NCBI GenBank assembly: GCA_028712795.1
Contig: JAQTPT010000010.1
Span: 20,884 to 84,883, forward strand
Origin: Methylococcales bacterium
GTDB taxonomy: Bacteria; Pseudomonadota; Gammaproteobacteria; Methylococcales; Methylomonadaceae
Length of the DNA stretch: 64,000 nucleotides
Direction of reading: 5' to 3'
Shown: in pieces, positions 1 to 9,507 of the stretch
Layout: each line of letters opens with the position of its first letter
Numbering within the stretch: the stretch's first letter is position 1
Notes under the pieces: model-generated
What the model saw: the letters and a program-made list of their open reading frames with translations, nothing else
Database searches by the model: none
What the model was told of the DNA's origin: nothing
Program-made: the position numbers and the translations under genes

Positions 1-266
1 AGGAATATCGACCAATCACTTTCACTGATTTTCATGCCCTTATGTGTTGTTTTCATATTGCGGCCAGTGTAGTACATAGGGCCGCCAGTACTGGCACATA
101 AATAATCAATGAGTAATTGGTGTTCTCTTTCTATACCATCGTCTCCTCGATTCTGCCAGAAACGGCCCAATTGAGGATCTGCTTGCAGGCGTGGCAGCAA
201 ATCGCTGGTAAAAGCGGCGATACCATCGTAACCGCCAAGGCGTTGATAAAGTGACTTGTTATTCAT
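1..266 (-). CDS. Group 1 truncated haemoglobin (5' part, cut by window start)
   Basis: About 88 residues can be read before the window ends; the C-terminus is missing. The start MNNKSLYQRLGGYDGIAAF is the typical opening of group 1 truncated haemoglobins (Y-x-x-[LI]-GG). The segment NMKTTHKGMKISESDW carries the His that should be the proximal haem ligand in helix F (family knowledge). Proteins of this type bind O2 or NO in the cytoplasm and are often linked to NO or oxygen handling. The ATG at 264-266 is the only Met start before the conserved motif. No operon partner is visible: the next gene upstream is a broken nitronate monooxygenase. Confidence 0.85.
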   Translation of the reverse strand, partial: MNNKSLYQRLGGYDGIAAFTSDLLPRLQADPQLGRFWQNRGDDGIEREHQLLIDYLCASTGGPMYYTGRNMKTTHKGMKISESDWSIF

Positions 267-362
267 AAGTTTCTCCACTTCGTTTAATAGACGTATAACA
301 TAATATATGTCTATCAATATGCCTAAATAAAAAACATAACTTGTCGCGTATGCCTCGTAAAA

Positions 363-686
363 TCATCCAATTAATTTTTTGATTAGAGAATAAAACAATA
401 AGTCATGGCGTACAAACAAAAACGACATCCGTTCCAAAAAAGGTAACTTCTCATTAGTTACAGGTTTCGATGTCAGGAAACGAATCTCCCGAATGACTTT
501 CCTGATTTCATCAGGGCCGAGCCCGTGAGCCCCAAATGAGCCAAGGCCTCCGAAGTTCGAAACGGCGGCGGTCAACCGTTGCGATGATAAACCTCCAAGC
601 GGCCCCTGTATAATCGGGTAGTCGATACCCAGCCGGGTTGTGAGACCTGTCCTGGTCCAGGATGTGGAATCAAATTGCGTTGCCAT
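363..686 (-). pseudogene. Nitronate monooxygenase, truncated N-terminal fragment
   Basis: A 107-residue reading frame. Its first about 75 residues match the FMN-binding start of nitronate monooxygenase / 2-nitropropane dioxygenase (TRLGIDYPIIQGPLGGLSS, then AAVSNFGGLGSFGAHGL, then KPVTN). The full enzyme is about 320-360 residues and oxidises alkyl nitronates with FMN and O2. Here homology stops just after FLTSKPVTN, and the last about 30 residues (NEKLPFLERMSFLF...) look unrelated. The catalytic His region and the rest of the barrel are absent, so I read this as a deletion remnant rather than a functional enzyme. Confidence 0.7.
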
Positions 687-846
687 GTCAACCTCTGTGT
701 GTGATAAACATGCCGCTGAGAAACAGCGCTCGTCCGGACTGCATCGTTCTCACGTAAGCGTCGAAAAGTGTAGGCGGTGTCGGCAAGCCGATCGAAAGCT
801 CCTTTAATCGCCGTTCAGCGCCGACTGGTTGTTGAGTCGGCTGTCT

Positions 847-1575
847 TTACCATTTGCCGCTGTGCGCACCGCCATCCACATGCAGCACCTCCCCTGTGAC
901 CTGACTAGCTTCCGTCAGATAAATGACAGCGCTGGCAATATCCTCAACCGTGGCGATTGTGCCCATGGGCGAAAGCGTTTTCAGGAAGTCTTTCGGATCG
1001 TTGACGTGAAGCGGGGTGTCGACGATCCCAGGGGCTACAGAGTTGAACCGAATTTGCTCTTTAGCATACTCAGAAGCCAAGTTTCTCAATCCTGCTTCCA
1101 GCCCGCCTTTGGTGATCATGGGAAGGGAGACCGAAACACCTGCAATCGGATTCTCCACCAACGATGTGGTGATGCACACGATGCTGCCGCCTGATTTCTG
1201 TGCCAGCATCTGTTTGACTGCAAGCTGCGTAATGTAAATGAAGCCTTCGAGGTTGGTGGAAACGAGAGCTTTAAAGTCGTCTGCCGTGTAATCGGTGAAG
1301 GGCTTCGCAAAGAAAATACCAGCATTCGCAACCACAGCATCGATCGAACCGAACTTCTTGATCGCGAGTTCCGCGACCTTCTGTGCCGTCTCAAATTGAC
1401 CTATGTCGCCGTCGATCAAGGCGAGGTGGTCGGAAGCTGAAAGCTCTTTCGAATTCGTCGCGCTCCGCGAAGTTCCTACAACGTTGTATCCTCGCGCCAG
1501 AAACGCTTGGACGACACCCGCGCCAATACCCTGCGAGGCTCCCGTAACGATGACGGTTTTCTGTTTGCTTGTCAT
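847..1575 (-). CDS. SDR family oxidoreductase with altered active site
   Basis: A 242-residue classical short-chain dehydrogenase/reductase. It shows the NAD(P)-binding TGASQGIG near residue 12, the structural VVANAG, the catalytic-region Ser in CITTSLVE, and the C-terminal GEVLHVDGG. The usual YxxxK is not present: the Lys is retained in SLPMITKGG, but the position four before it is Pro rather than Tyr. Related SDRs with a similar substitution exist, so activity may differ or be lost. The ATG at 1573-1575 follows an AGGAGT ribosome site. Substrate unknown. It lies alone, between the nitronate monooxygenase fragment and a small decayed gene. Confidence 0.85.
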   Translation of the reverse strand: MTSKQKTVIVTGASQGIGAGVVQAFLARGYNVVGTSRSATNSKELSASDHLALIDGDIGQFETAQKVAELAIKKFGSIDAVVANAGIFFAKPFTDYTADDFKALVSTNLEGFIYITQLAVKQMLAQKSGGSIVCITTSLVENPIAGVSVSLPMITKGGLEAGLRNLASEYAKEQIRFNSVAPGIVDTPLHVNDPKDFLKTLSPMGTIATVEDIASAVIYLTEASQVTGEVLHVDGGAHSGKW

Positions 1576-1638
1576 ATTCGACTCCTGTGTATGGTTCTGT
1601 TGTATTAATTTCTTTGGTGTGGTTCAACACATTTGTTG

Positions 1639-1886
1639 TCACTGCGTAACATCAGTTGTTTCGAAGTAAGCGTCCCATTCCTTTGAGTCAAGCTTTGATA
1701 TCGCTGATATATCGGCGTCCCGGTAATTACCGACAGTTTCGATCATCTCTCGTTTTGTTGTACCATTCCAAAGCGCTGTGTATTCAGCCGCCGGTCATCC
1801 CCATCCCGCTGGGAACGGGCACGGTATTCGCGTTGCCGCTCTGCCACTGTCTTTACCATTCTTTGCCGGAAATCGCCTTGAACCAT
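1639..1886 (-). pseudogene. Decayed small gene of the TVAERQREYRARR type
   Basis: Read on the minus strand, an ATG at 1886 (or 1859) opens a frame with MVKTVAERQREYRAR followed by RRLNT. This is the hallmark start of a small family common on phages, plasmids and chromosomal islands, probably DNA-binding. The frame then loses a segment and shifts. In another frame TKREMIE, then a tail ending in DVTQ and a stop at 1639-1641, resembles the rest of the same family. I infer a gene with an internal deletion and frameshift. Family assignment rests on recall of the motif only. Confidence 0.4.
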
Positions 1887-1896
1887 GTCTCACTTT

Positions 1897-4800
1897 CTAA
1901 CCGGTACCGGTCTTTTTGCGCCCGACCCTCATAGCCGCCAACCGCTGTATCATGACGTAAAGCACTGGTACGAATGGTATGGCCAAGAGCGTTGAAGACA
2001 ACATGCCGCCAAAAACTACCGTACCGATGGCCTGCTGGCTGGCCGCGCCTGCTCCCGAGGCCTCAAGCAAAGGCACGACACCCAGAATAAAAGCGAATGA
2101 CGTCATCACAATAGGCCGGAATCGCCGGCGGGTGGCTTCCAATGCAGCCTCCGTCACGGATATCCCTTCGGCCTGCAGTTGCCGGGCGAATTCGACGATA
2201 AGAATGGCATTTTTGCAAGCCAAGCCTATCATTAAGATCAGTCCAACCTGCGTATATAAATTATTATCAAATCCCCGCATCATTTGAGCCAAGAGGACAC
2301 CCACCAGCGCCATAGGGACAACCAGTACCACGGCCAGAGGACTGGTCCAGCTTTCGTACAATGCTGCAAGCACCATGAATACCAAGGTAATCGAAAGTGC
2401 GTAAATGAAATAAGCTTGATTACCCACCTGCTTTTCCTGGAAAGACGTCGCCGTCCAGTCGAAACTAATTCCTTTGGGCAAGGTATTATCAGCCAATTGC
2501 TCCATCAAACCTAGAGCTTGTCCGGAGCTGAATCCCGGAGCGGCTGCGCCATAAATTTGTGCCGAAGGGTAAAGATTGTAACGCGTCACCAGTTCCGAGC
2601 CCAACGTACGCTTTACCTGTAACAGAGTACCTAAGGGTACCATCTCGCCTTGCCCGTTTCGCACATAAAAGCTCTTAATATCTTCCTGCTGCACACGAAA
2701 TGGTGCATCGGCCTGAACATAAACCTGAAAAACCTGGTTGAATTTATTGAATAGATTGACAAAAGTGGAACCCAGATAGGTCTGCAACGCCGAAAAAACA
2801 TTGTTGAGTGGAATATTGAGTGATTCTACCTTGGTTCTATCAATATCCAGGAAAAGTTGAGGACTGCGCGCATTAAAAGTAGAGATCAGATTACGCAAAC
2901 CGGACTGGGAGTTGCCTGCGCGGATGACCTCGTCAACTGCTTTTTGCAACTCCGCAAGTCCCAGGCTTTGACGATCCTCCACCATCATCTGGAAACCGCC
3001 TCCCTGGCCCAAACCACGGATGGGGGGAGGCACCAGTACAATGGAGATGGCCTCCTCTATGGACGATAGGTCGCGGCGCAGACTGGCGACAATCTTGTCC
3101 TGGCTCAAATCCGCCCCCCGTTTGCTCCAATCGTCATAGACGATAAAGGTAGTAAACAGGTTGGAAACGTTAGCGTTGTCCAGTACGGATAATCCGCCAA
3201 TGGTCACCCACGCGCTAACTCCCGGAGTTTTCTTGAGAATCGCATCCTGCGCCTTGGCTATGTTAACTACTCTCGGTTGCGAGGCGCCGTCCGGGAGCTT
3301 GGTAACGACAATGGCGTAACCCTGATCTTCGGTGGGTAAAAATCCGGTGGGATGGTTGGCGAAGCGCCAGCCGGCGACGGTGATCACCAGCACGAACAAA
3401 ATCACCATAAACCCGGCCCGCGCCACCATCCAGGTAACCAGCCGCATATAGGAATTCTCGACCCATGTATAGCCTTTGTTAAACCCACGGAAGAACCAGT
3501 TGACCTTTCTTTTGGTCATCGGACGCAGCCAGAGAGCACACTGCGCCGGTTTAAGGGTCAGCGCATTGATCGCGCTGATAATGGCAGTGGACGCGATAAC
3601 CAAAGCGAACTGCCGGAACAACTGACCGGTGATACCCGGAAGAAAGGCAGCGGGTAGAAACACTGACGTCAGCACCAAGGTAATGCCCATGATGGGGCCG
3701 GTAATTTCCTGCATTGCCTTAATCGTAGCCTCTTTTGGCGTCAAGCCTTTTTCGATATGATACGAGGCGTTTTCCACAATTACGATGGCATCGTCGACAA
3801 CTATGCCGACTGACAGAATCAACGCGAAGAGGGTCAGCAGATTGACGCCGAATCCGAGCATGAACATGGCCGCAAAGGTGCCAATCAGCGTGACAGGGAC
3901 AGTCGTCGCGGGCACCAGTGAGGCCCGCCAATTCTGTAAAAACACCACGATGACGATGAGGACGAGAATACCTGCCTCGAACAATGTCTTGTAGACATCG
4001 TGTATCGCGCTACGGACAAACTTGGTGGTATCGTAACGAATTTCGTAGCTCAGACCTGGCGGAAACTCCTTGCTCACAGACGCCATGGCTGCACGAACTT
4101 CGTCCGCCACGTCCAGCGCATTAGCGCCGGGCAAGGTAAACACCGGCATGACCGCGGCCTTGTGTCCCCTGGCTACGGAAAAGTTGCTGTAACTCTGGCG
4201 GCTGAGTTCGACGCGTGCGACGTCTCGAATCCGCACGATTTGCGCCGACTCAGCGCGCGCGCTTTTGATGACAATATTCTCGAATTGCGTTACCTCGGCC
4301 AAACGGCCCAACGCGTTGACAGTAAATTGGAAAGTCTGATTCGCAGGGACCGGAGGTCCACCGAGTTGACCGGCGGCCACCTGCAAGTTCTGGCTCTGAA
4401 TGGCATTGACCACGTCGTTTGTGGTCATATTAAAATAGCGAAGCTTTTCCGGATTCAACCAGACCCGCATGCTATAAGGACCGGCTCCCCGTACCGCGAT
4501 CTGGCCCACGCCGGGCAAACGCGCCAACGGATTTTGCAGATTGATCACTGCATAGTTCGAGAGATAGGTTTCATCATACCGGTTGTCCTCCGCAAACAGC
4601 GCAACAACCAACAAGATGTCCGTGGACACTTTTTTTACCGTGACGCCTTGTGGCTGTACCGAAGCGGGGAGCTGAGGAAGCGCACTGTTGACCAGGTTTT
4701 GCACCAGCGCCATGGACGTATTAAGATCGGTTCCTACGTTGAAGGTGATTGTTAGTGTGTAACTACCGTCGCTGGCGCTGGTCGACAACATATACAGAGA

Positions 4801-5025
4801 GTTTTCCACCCCATTAATCGCTTGCTCTATTGGAATGCCAACCGTATTCGCAACCACTTCGGCGCTGGCGCCCGGATAGCGCGTAGTGACCTGAACGGTC
4901 GGAGGCACAATGGGCGGGTATTGCGACACGGGCAGATTCATAAAACACACCAGCCCCAGAATGACAGTGATGATCGCGATGACGTTGGCGAAAATCGGTC
5001 TTTCAATGAAGTATTGAGAGATCAT
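1897..5025 (-). CDS. RND efflux pump inner-membrane permease (HAE1/AcrB type)
   Basis: 1042 residues from the ATG at 5023-5025, which overlaps the adaptor stop as ATGA; an upstream in-frame extension is not needed. The N-terminus MISQYFIERPIFANVIAII is that of AcrB/MexB-like trimeric proton antiporters, and the length matches the family. The proton-relay Asp pair is present in TM4 (GIVVDDAIVIVENA), as is the TM10 Lys (GLACKNAILIVEFA). It pumps hydrophobic drugs or solvents from the periplasm through an adaptor and outer-membrane channel, both encoded just upstream. No regulator gene is adjacent; specificity cannot be read from sequence. Confidence 0.95.
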   Translation of the reverse strand: MISQYFIERPIFANVIAIITVILGLVCFMNLPVSQYPPIVPPTVQVTTRYPGASAEVVANTVGIPIEQAINGVENSLYMLSTSASDGSYTLTITFNVGTDLNTSMALVQNLVNSALPQLPASVQPQGVTVKKVSTDILLVVALFAEDNRYDETYLSNYAVINLQNPLARLPGVGQIAVRGAGPYSMRVWLNPEKLRYFNMTTNDVVNAIQSQNLQVAAGQLGGPPVPANQTFQFTVNALGRLAEVTQFENIVIKSARAESAQIVRIRDVARVELSRQSYSNFSVARGHKAAVMPVFTLPGANALDVADEVRAAMASVSKEFPPGLSYEIRYDTTKFVRSAIHDVYKTLFEAGILVLIVIVVFLQNWRASLVPATTVPVTLIGTFAAMFMLGFGVNLLTLFALILSVGIVVDDAIVIVENASYHIEKGLTPKEATIKAMQEITGPIMGITLVLTSVFLPAAFLPGITGQLFRQFALVIASTAIISAINALTLKPAQCALWLRPMTKRKVNWFFRGFNKGYTWVENSYMRLVTWMVARAGFMVILFVLVITVAGWRFANHPTGFLPTEDQGYAIVVTKLPDGASQPRVVNIAKAQDAILKKTPGVSAWVTIGGLSVLDNANVSNLFTTFIVYDDWSKRGADLSQDKIVASLRRDLSSIEEAISIVLVPPPIRGLGQGGGFQMMVEDRQSLGLAELQKAVDEVIRAGNSQSGLRNLISTFNARSPQLFLDIDRTKVESLNIPLNNVFSALQTYLGSTFVNLFNKFNQVFQVYVQADAPFRVQQEDIKSFYVRNGQGEMVPLGTLLQVKRTLGSELVTRYNLYPSAQIYGAAAPGFSSGQALGLMEQLADNTLPKGISFDWTATSFQEKQVGNQAYFIYALSITLVFMVLAALYESWTSPLAVVLVVPMALVGVLLAQMMRGFDNNLYTQVGLILMIGLACKNAILIVEFARQLQAEGISVTEAALEATRRRFRPIVMTSFAFILGVVPLLEASGAGAASQQAIGTVVFGGMLSSTLLAIPFVPVLYVMIQRLAAMRVGRKKTGTG

Positions 5026-6209
5026 GGTGCCGGCCTCTCCGGTTTCATCATGGCAGCAGGAGCGCCCCCTTTGTCTTCGACTTTTGCCAGCGGCTTTCGT
5101 ATGGTCTTCACTGTATTGCCGGGGATTGAACGTAACAGACCTGTCACAATCACCCAATCCTGATCACTGAGCCCCTCTTCGATAACACGATTATCGCCAG
5201 CTTGAATGCCAAGCTTGACCGGGCGGCGCTCTACGACGTTTTTATCATCCACTACCAGTAGATATGAGCCCAACTGGTCATAACCAATGGCCGCTTCCGG
5301 TACCAGGAGCGCCATTTTTTCCGAATTGACTACAAGCACCCGCACACGAGCGAACAATCCGGGCAAGATAGTGCCATCGGCATTGGGGAAAATGGCACGC
5401 AAAAGCAAGGTACCTGTCGTTGGCGTTACGGAAATTGCCGTGAAATCCAGATAACCCGTATGCGGATAGCCTTTATCACCTGACAGCGCAAGCGAAGCAG
5501 GTATCTTCATCTTCTCGGCTTCGCCTGGTCCGACGTTGGTTTGTTTGATGACCCTTAACAGATCCGTCTCGTTGATGGTGAAGTAGACGTAGATTGGATC
5601 GATCTGGTTGATCTGAGCCAACGGGGTAAATTCACCGGCACCCACGAGGTTGCCTGGATCCTTGAGCCGACGGTCAATACGTCCATCGAAAGGTGCGGCA
5701 ACATTCGTATATTCCAGATCCAACTTAGCCAAATCACGGTTAGCCTCGGCAGCCACCACTGCGGCCCTCGCGTTATCACGCTCAAACCGCCAATTATCCA
5801 CATCCGTTTCGGCTGCCGCATGCTGCCGCACAAGGCCACTGAAACGGTCCAATTCGGTTTGCGCGTGATCAAGACTGGCCTTTTGCTGAAGAACTTGGGC
5901 CTCCGCTTGTTTTAAGCGGGCTTGATAGGTGTCTTGTTGAATCAAGAGCAGCGGCTGGCCCTTCTTAACGGTATCGCCATCGTGAAAGAAAACCTTTTCC
6001 AGATAGCCTTGCACGCGCGCGACTAATTGAACCGTATTATAAGCCTGCGTGTTCCCGGTAAATTCCAAATAGTCACTAACCTGCCGATGGATTGGCTCGC
6101 TAACCGTGACCTGCGGTGGAGGCGGCGGCACATAGGTATTTTTTTCTTCGCACCCCGCGCTAAAAATAATCATAACCCACAGCAACCTGGCAATGTTGTG
6201 CCTTCTCAT
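5022..6209 (-). CDS. RND periplasmic adaptor (membrane fusion) lipoprotein
   Basis: 395 residues from the ATG at 6207-6209, preceded by GGGGAAGAG; a longer frame exists but would overlap the upstream gene. The signal peptide ends in the lipobox FSAGC, so it is probably anchored in the inner membrane by a lipid. It has the lipoyl/biotinyl hairpin halves (VQGYLEKVFFHDGDTVKKGQ and ...GRIDRRLKDPGNLV), an alpha-helical hairpin between them, and the beta-barrel and membrane-proximal domains of AcrA/MexA-type adaptors. It bridges the pump and outer-membrane factor. The gene starts 17 bp after the outer-membrane gene stop and overlaps the pump start by 4 bp, so the three are cotranslated. Confidence 0.93.
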   Translation of the reverse strand: MRRHNIARLLWVMIIFSAGCEEKNTYVPPPPPQVTVSEPIHRQVSDYLEFTGNTQAYNTVQLVARVQGYLEKVFFHDGDTVKKGQPLLLIQQDTYQARLKQAEAQVLQQKASLDHAQTELDRFSGLVRQHAAAETDVDNWRFERDNARAAVVAAEANRDLAKLDLEYTNVAAPFDGRIDRRLKDPGNLVGAGEFTPLAQINQIDPIYVYFTINETDLLRVIKQTNVGPGEAEKMKIPASLALSGDKGYPHTGYLDFTAISVTPTTGTLLLRAIFPNADGTILPGLFARVRVLVVNSEKMALLVPEAAIGYDQLGSYLLVVDDKNVVERRPVKLGIQAGDNRVIEEGLSDQDWVIVTGLLRSIPGNTVKTIRKPLAKVEDKGGAPAAMMKPERPAP

Positions 6210-6226
6210 AAGACTTCTCTTCCCCG

Positions 6227-7810
6227 TTACCATCGAGGCCAACTGACGCCAGACGGCGTCTGAGTATCCGGCGATGGCTGGGCAGCAGGCGATAATAGGC
6301 CGCCCCAATCGGTACGTTTTGCCATCTGTTCTTTGATCGAATCGGGCACAATGTCCTTGCCCTCACGAATCTGCCAGCCGCCGCCCAAGGCCCGGTACAC
6401 ACCCACCAAATTAGTCGAGATTTCTCCCAACGTATTGGCGAGGCTATCCTGTTCGCTAAGCAGCGCCTGCTGAGCCGTCAGGACGGTCGTGAAGTCAGTG
6501 ATCCCCTGGCCGTATTGTAACGTTGCCAAATCCAGTGAATTTTGGGCCGCTTCGGTACTTTCCGCCAAGTACTTGGCGCGCTCCTGGGAGCGCAGAAATG
6601 CCACAAGATTGTTTTCCACCTCCTGTTGAGCGGTGAGGACAGTGTTTTGATAACTGACTAACAGCTCCTGTAGCCGTGCATCCTGTACCCGTACCTGATT
6701 GGTAATTTGTCCGTAGTTAAAGATGTTCCATTGCAGCGCCGGACCAAAGTTGGCGGTCCGGCTTTTCCAGAGAAAAACATCTCCCAGCGTAAACGAGCCG
6801 ACATCACTGGACAGGAAGCCAAAAGTGCCTGTGAGCGAGATAGCCGGATAGAGTGCCGCTTTGGTTACACCGATGCTGGCGGATTGGGCGGCGGCCTGCA
6901 GTTCAGCCTGGCGGACGTCAGGGCGGCGGCGCAGAAGCTCGGCGGGGATGCCCACGGCGACCTGCATCGGAGGCGAGGGGATCTGCTGCACTGTTCCAGC
7001 CAGCAAATTGCTTATATTGCTCGGAGGCATGCCCAACAGAACGCTTAGCGCATTCTGTTGCTGACGCAGGCCAATCTCGATTGTTGGAATGGAAGCCTGC
7101 GTATTTGCCAGTACCGTCCTGGCTTGTTCGACGTCACGCTGGGAAGTTGTGCCCCCTTTAAAACGGATATCCGCAAGTTGCAGGGTTTCCCGTTGCGTAT
7201 CAACATTCTGCCGCGCTATGCTCAGGCGCTTTTCCAGCGTCCGGATAGTAATATAGGCGCGCGCCACATCGGCGGTGAGACTGACCAGTGCGTTGTTGTA
7301 ATTGGCCACCGCCGCCTCGAACCCGGCATCAGCCGATTCAAGGGCGCGGCGAAACTTGCCCCAAAAATCAATTTCCCAACTGGCAGTCAAACCTAGCTGC
7401 GCTTGGGCATAATCGAAAATATGGGAAAAAGCTGCTTGTGAAGCTCGCTGGCTGAGATGAACCTTGCTCAGCGAACTGATTAACTGTTGATTTTGCGGAT
7501 AGAAATTACCAATTGCAATTCCTAGTTGGGCGCGGGCCTCAAGCACTCGCACCCCCGCCACGCGTATACTGAGATTATCGTGATATGCACGATTAATTAA
7601 CTTATTCAGAATAGGATCATTGAATGTTTTCCACCACTCTTGATCATTGGGAGTAGTTATCTTAAGTCTTTGATCCTCGGCTTCCAGCCATTGGGCAGCC
7701 GTCTCAGTTGGGGGACGAACATAGTCGGGCCCAACCATGCAACTGGGAAGCAGCATAAAAGCCAATAGCCAAACCGGGCAAAACCCAGGGAAATTAACGT
7801 CCCATCGCAT
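6227..7810 (-). CDS. Outer-membrane efflux lipoprotein (NodT/OprM family)
   Basis: 527 residues. I start at the ATG 7808-7810 (AGGTG 8 bp upstream) rather than the TTG just before it. A signal peptide ends in LLPSC, then MVGPDYVRP, the typical start of NodT-type lipoprotein channels. Two OEP repeats with long coiled-coil helices follow (for example ADVARAYITIRTLEKRL and a second copy near YQNTVLTAQQEVENNL), as in trimeric TolC/OprM channels. First gene of the efflux operon. The about 500 bp upstream hold an IS21 remnant but no regulator. Confidence 0.93.
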   Translation of the reverse strand: MRWDVNFPGFCPVWLLAFMLLPSCMVGPDYVRPPTETAAQWLEAEDQRLKITTPNDQEWWKTFNDPILNKLINRAYHDNLSIRVAGVRVLEARAQLGIAIGNFYPQNQQLISSLSKVHLSQRASQAAFSHIFDYAQAQLGLTASWEIDFWGKFRRALESADAGFEAAVANYNNALVSLTADVARAYITIRTLEKRLSIARQNVDTQRETLQLADIRFKGGTTSQRDVEQARTVLANTQASIPTIEIGLRQQQNALSVLLGMPPSNISNLLAGTVQQIPSPPMQVAVGIPAELLRRRPDVRQAELQAAAQSASIGVTKAALYPAISLTGTFGFLSSDVGSFTLGDVFLWKSRTANFGPALQWNIFNYGQITNQVRVQDARLQELLVSYQNTVLTAQQEVENNLVAFLRSQERAKYLAESTEAAQNSLDLATLQYGQGITDFTTVLTAQQALLSEQDSLANTLGEISTNLVGVYRALGGGWQIREGKDIVPDSIKEQMAKRTDWGGLLSPAAQPSPDTQTPSGVSWPRW

Positions 7811-7931
7811 CAATATAACACCTAAACGTTCGGGTTCGCGCCAATAGTAACCTGGATTTGATGTCCAACGGTACTAAAAAATAACGTTAGCGTCTGGTCC
7901 AAATCCATTTATTATTAAACCGGTATCACTG

Positions 7932-8129
7932 TTTGTTGGCGCCGATGCCAAACTGACCACGGCGCTATTGGATCGCCTGACTCATCATTGCCATATCATC
8001 GAGACAAGAAATCAATCATTCCGGTTTAAGCAAAGCAGTGCTAAGGCCAAAGAACGTATCCAATCCAGGGAATCGTCTTTACGTGTATCGCTAACTTCAG
8101 AAACAGCAACCGTCGATTCCCAGGAATAG
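7932..8129 (+). pseudogene. istB: IS21-family helper ATPase (istB) C-terminal remnant
   Basis: The plus strand reads [19 protein letters not shown] followed by [17 protein letters not shown] and a stop at 8127-8129. This is the conserved end of the IS21 transposition helper IstB ([16 protein letters not shown]...ETGN-SFRFK). No ATP-binding part and no istA are present, so only the 3' end of a former insertion remains. It sits in the otherwise empty gap 7811-8314 between the efflux operon and the nif cluster end; no other feature is seen there. Confidence 0.75.
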
Positions 8130-8314
8130 GATCATTCTTTCTCTATTTGTTTATTTTAAAGATGACAACTCAATAAAAAAAGGGGTTCAAAACTAACTCA
8201 GTCTGGTCGACTATTTCAATGCTGTATAGTACGCCAGATAGGTTTCATCCTCTTATCATGAACGAGATACAGGCGTTTGTCAGACTCATTCACCACTGGA
8301 AGAGGCTGCTGAAA

Positions 8315-8704
8315 TTATGAAAATAGATGAGTTGAGATAATCTCAATGATTTGATCCAAGGTCAGGTCTTCATTTTCGCCGACAATATTATGGGCAGAAA
8401 TGGGATATCTGAGGTCTATGCCATAGCGCCCTGTGCTTTGGCCAAAAGTATAAATGTAGGCCGAAAGGGTAGGGTCGCTAATTGTGCATAGATCAATGGC
8501 TTGATAATGCTGTTCCCGGGTGTTCAGCGCGAGGGTATTTTCTCCGTAACGATGCACCAGTTCCAATAACAGAAGCTTAAGCGGCGTATCTTTTTTAATC
8601 GCCCAAACATTCATATTGGCGTGCCGGGTTAAATCTTCCTGACTACGACAGGCCTGGCGTAATAATTCAGTATCAACAGACTTTGCGCCTTGTTGATTAA
8701 CCAT
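8315..8704 (-). CDS. Unrecognised protein at the 3' end of the nif accessory cluster
   Basis: 129 residues if started at 8704, which overlaps rseC by 76 bp; an internal ATG at 8614 (99 residues) begins 15 bp after the rseC stop and is equally likely. Neither start has a strong ribosome site. It appears soluble and contains HYQAIDLCTISDP, AYIYTFGQSTGRYGIDLRYP and a helical tail. I do not recognise the family. Position after rseC and the Rieske gene suggests cotranscription with the cluster, so a redox or nif-linked role is possible but unproven. Confidence 0.6.
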   Translation of the reverse strand: MVNQQGAKSVDTELLRQACRSQEDLTRHANMNVWAIKKDTPLKLLLLELVHRYGENTLALNTREQHYQAIDLCTISDPTLSAYIYTFGQSTGRYGIDLRYPISAHNIVGENEDLTLDQIIEIISTHLFS

Positions 8705-9069
8705 AGGGAAAATAAAAAACTCAGGAAAGCGCTACCGGCAATCCATAAATCAGCATACGGGGGGGCGTTATCCGCCAAGAGCCAGTTGGCAATCCCAGCA
8801 CCGGTAAACAGGGCTATTAAGGGCAAAAGATACAATAATAATGACGCGCGTAGCAACAGGCTTTCGTCAATGGCGACCATGACTTCATCGCCGGCTTTTA
8901 GTTGAATGTCGCTATCAACAGGCACTGATTTTTTTTTAAGGACGCTGCCGAGTGCGTTGGTTGTGCATGAGGCTTTTTGCTGGCACCCGCCACACGCGCT
9001 GTTTTGTCCGCTCTCAACCCAAACTTGATGGTTTTCTATTTTTACGACGACCGCTAATTCTTCTATCAT
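8629..9069 (-). CDS. rseC: RseC/MucC-family (SoxR-reducing type) membrane protein
   Basis: About 146 residues from MIEELAVVVKI (ATG at 9067-9069, GGGG upstream); an upstream ATG at 9081 overlaps the Rieske stop. The Cys cluster CGGCQQKASC is followed by two membrane helices (LLRASLLLYLLPLIALFTGA and LWIAGSAFLSFLFSLWLI) and a basic tail, the layout of RseC/MucC. In E. coli this protein belongs to the SoxR-reducing system with Rnf-like electron transport (family knowledge). Here it follows nifF and a Rieske ferredoxin, so feeding or controlling low-potential electrons for nitrogenase is a reasonable inference. Confidence 0.85.
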   Translation of the reverse strand: MIEELAVVVKIENHQVWVESGQNSACGGCQQKASCTTNALGSVLKKKSVPVDSDIQLKAGDEVMVAIDESLLLRASLLLYLLPLIALFTGAGIANWLLADNAPPYADLWIAGSAFLSFLFSLWLINKAQSLLILNYYARPVVVRKI

Positions 9070-9080
9070 TGCCAACCCCA

Positions 9081-9446
9081 TCAATCGATCAGTGTCAGAT
9101 GCTTTTCGGAAAAATAGAGTATGCCATCAATTTCTTCCAAACGAAGCGCTTGCAAGCTTTGCCCATAACAAACCGGGCTTTGGCATTCTCCCGTTTTAGG
9201 GTCGAAGATAAAGCCGTGCATGGAACAGCGCAGATATTTTCCGGTTTCGTCAAAAATCGCATCCTGTTCGCAGTTTAAGGGTCTGTGCATGTGCATACAA
9301 TGGTTCACATAAGCGTAAGAACAGTCATCGAAAGCAAAAATAATGGCTGAAATTGGCTGTTTCTTATAGCTAATCTGACGAATTAAAAAACGTGTTTCAT
9401 GCAGTTCATTAAGAGTGCAGATTGGTTTCAGTTTGTCGTTTGCCAT
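9081..9446 (-). CDS. Rieske-type [2Fe-2S] ferredoxin
   Basis: 121 residues, the length of small soluble Rieske proteins. Ligands are visible as CMH (in NHCMHMHRPLNC) and CSMHG (in YLRCSMHGFIFDP), followed by the G-x-C-x-x-P stretch (GECQSPVCYG). No oxygenase domain is attached, so it acts as an electron carrier. It sits 61 bp after nifF and its stop abuts rseC, placing it in the same minus-strand unit. A role in supplying or protecting nitrogenase electron flow is inference from context. Confidence 0.85.
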   Translation of the reverse strand: MANDKLKPICTLNELHETRFLIRQISYKKQPISAIIFAFDDCSYAYVNHCMHMHRPLNCEQDAIFDETGKYLRCSMHGFIFDPKTGECQSPVCYGQSLQALRLEEIDGILYFSEKHLTLID

Positions 9447-9507
9447 AGTTAATCCTGTATTTCAATTATTTGTTGCGAGTTAAATCTCCTAAGGCAACCT
9501 GAGCAAA

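Noticed and set aside
4000..4755. 251-codon open frame on the plus strand inside the RND pump gene
   Set aside because: Antisense shadow of a clearly coding gene; composition and sequence are not protein-family-like.
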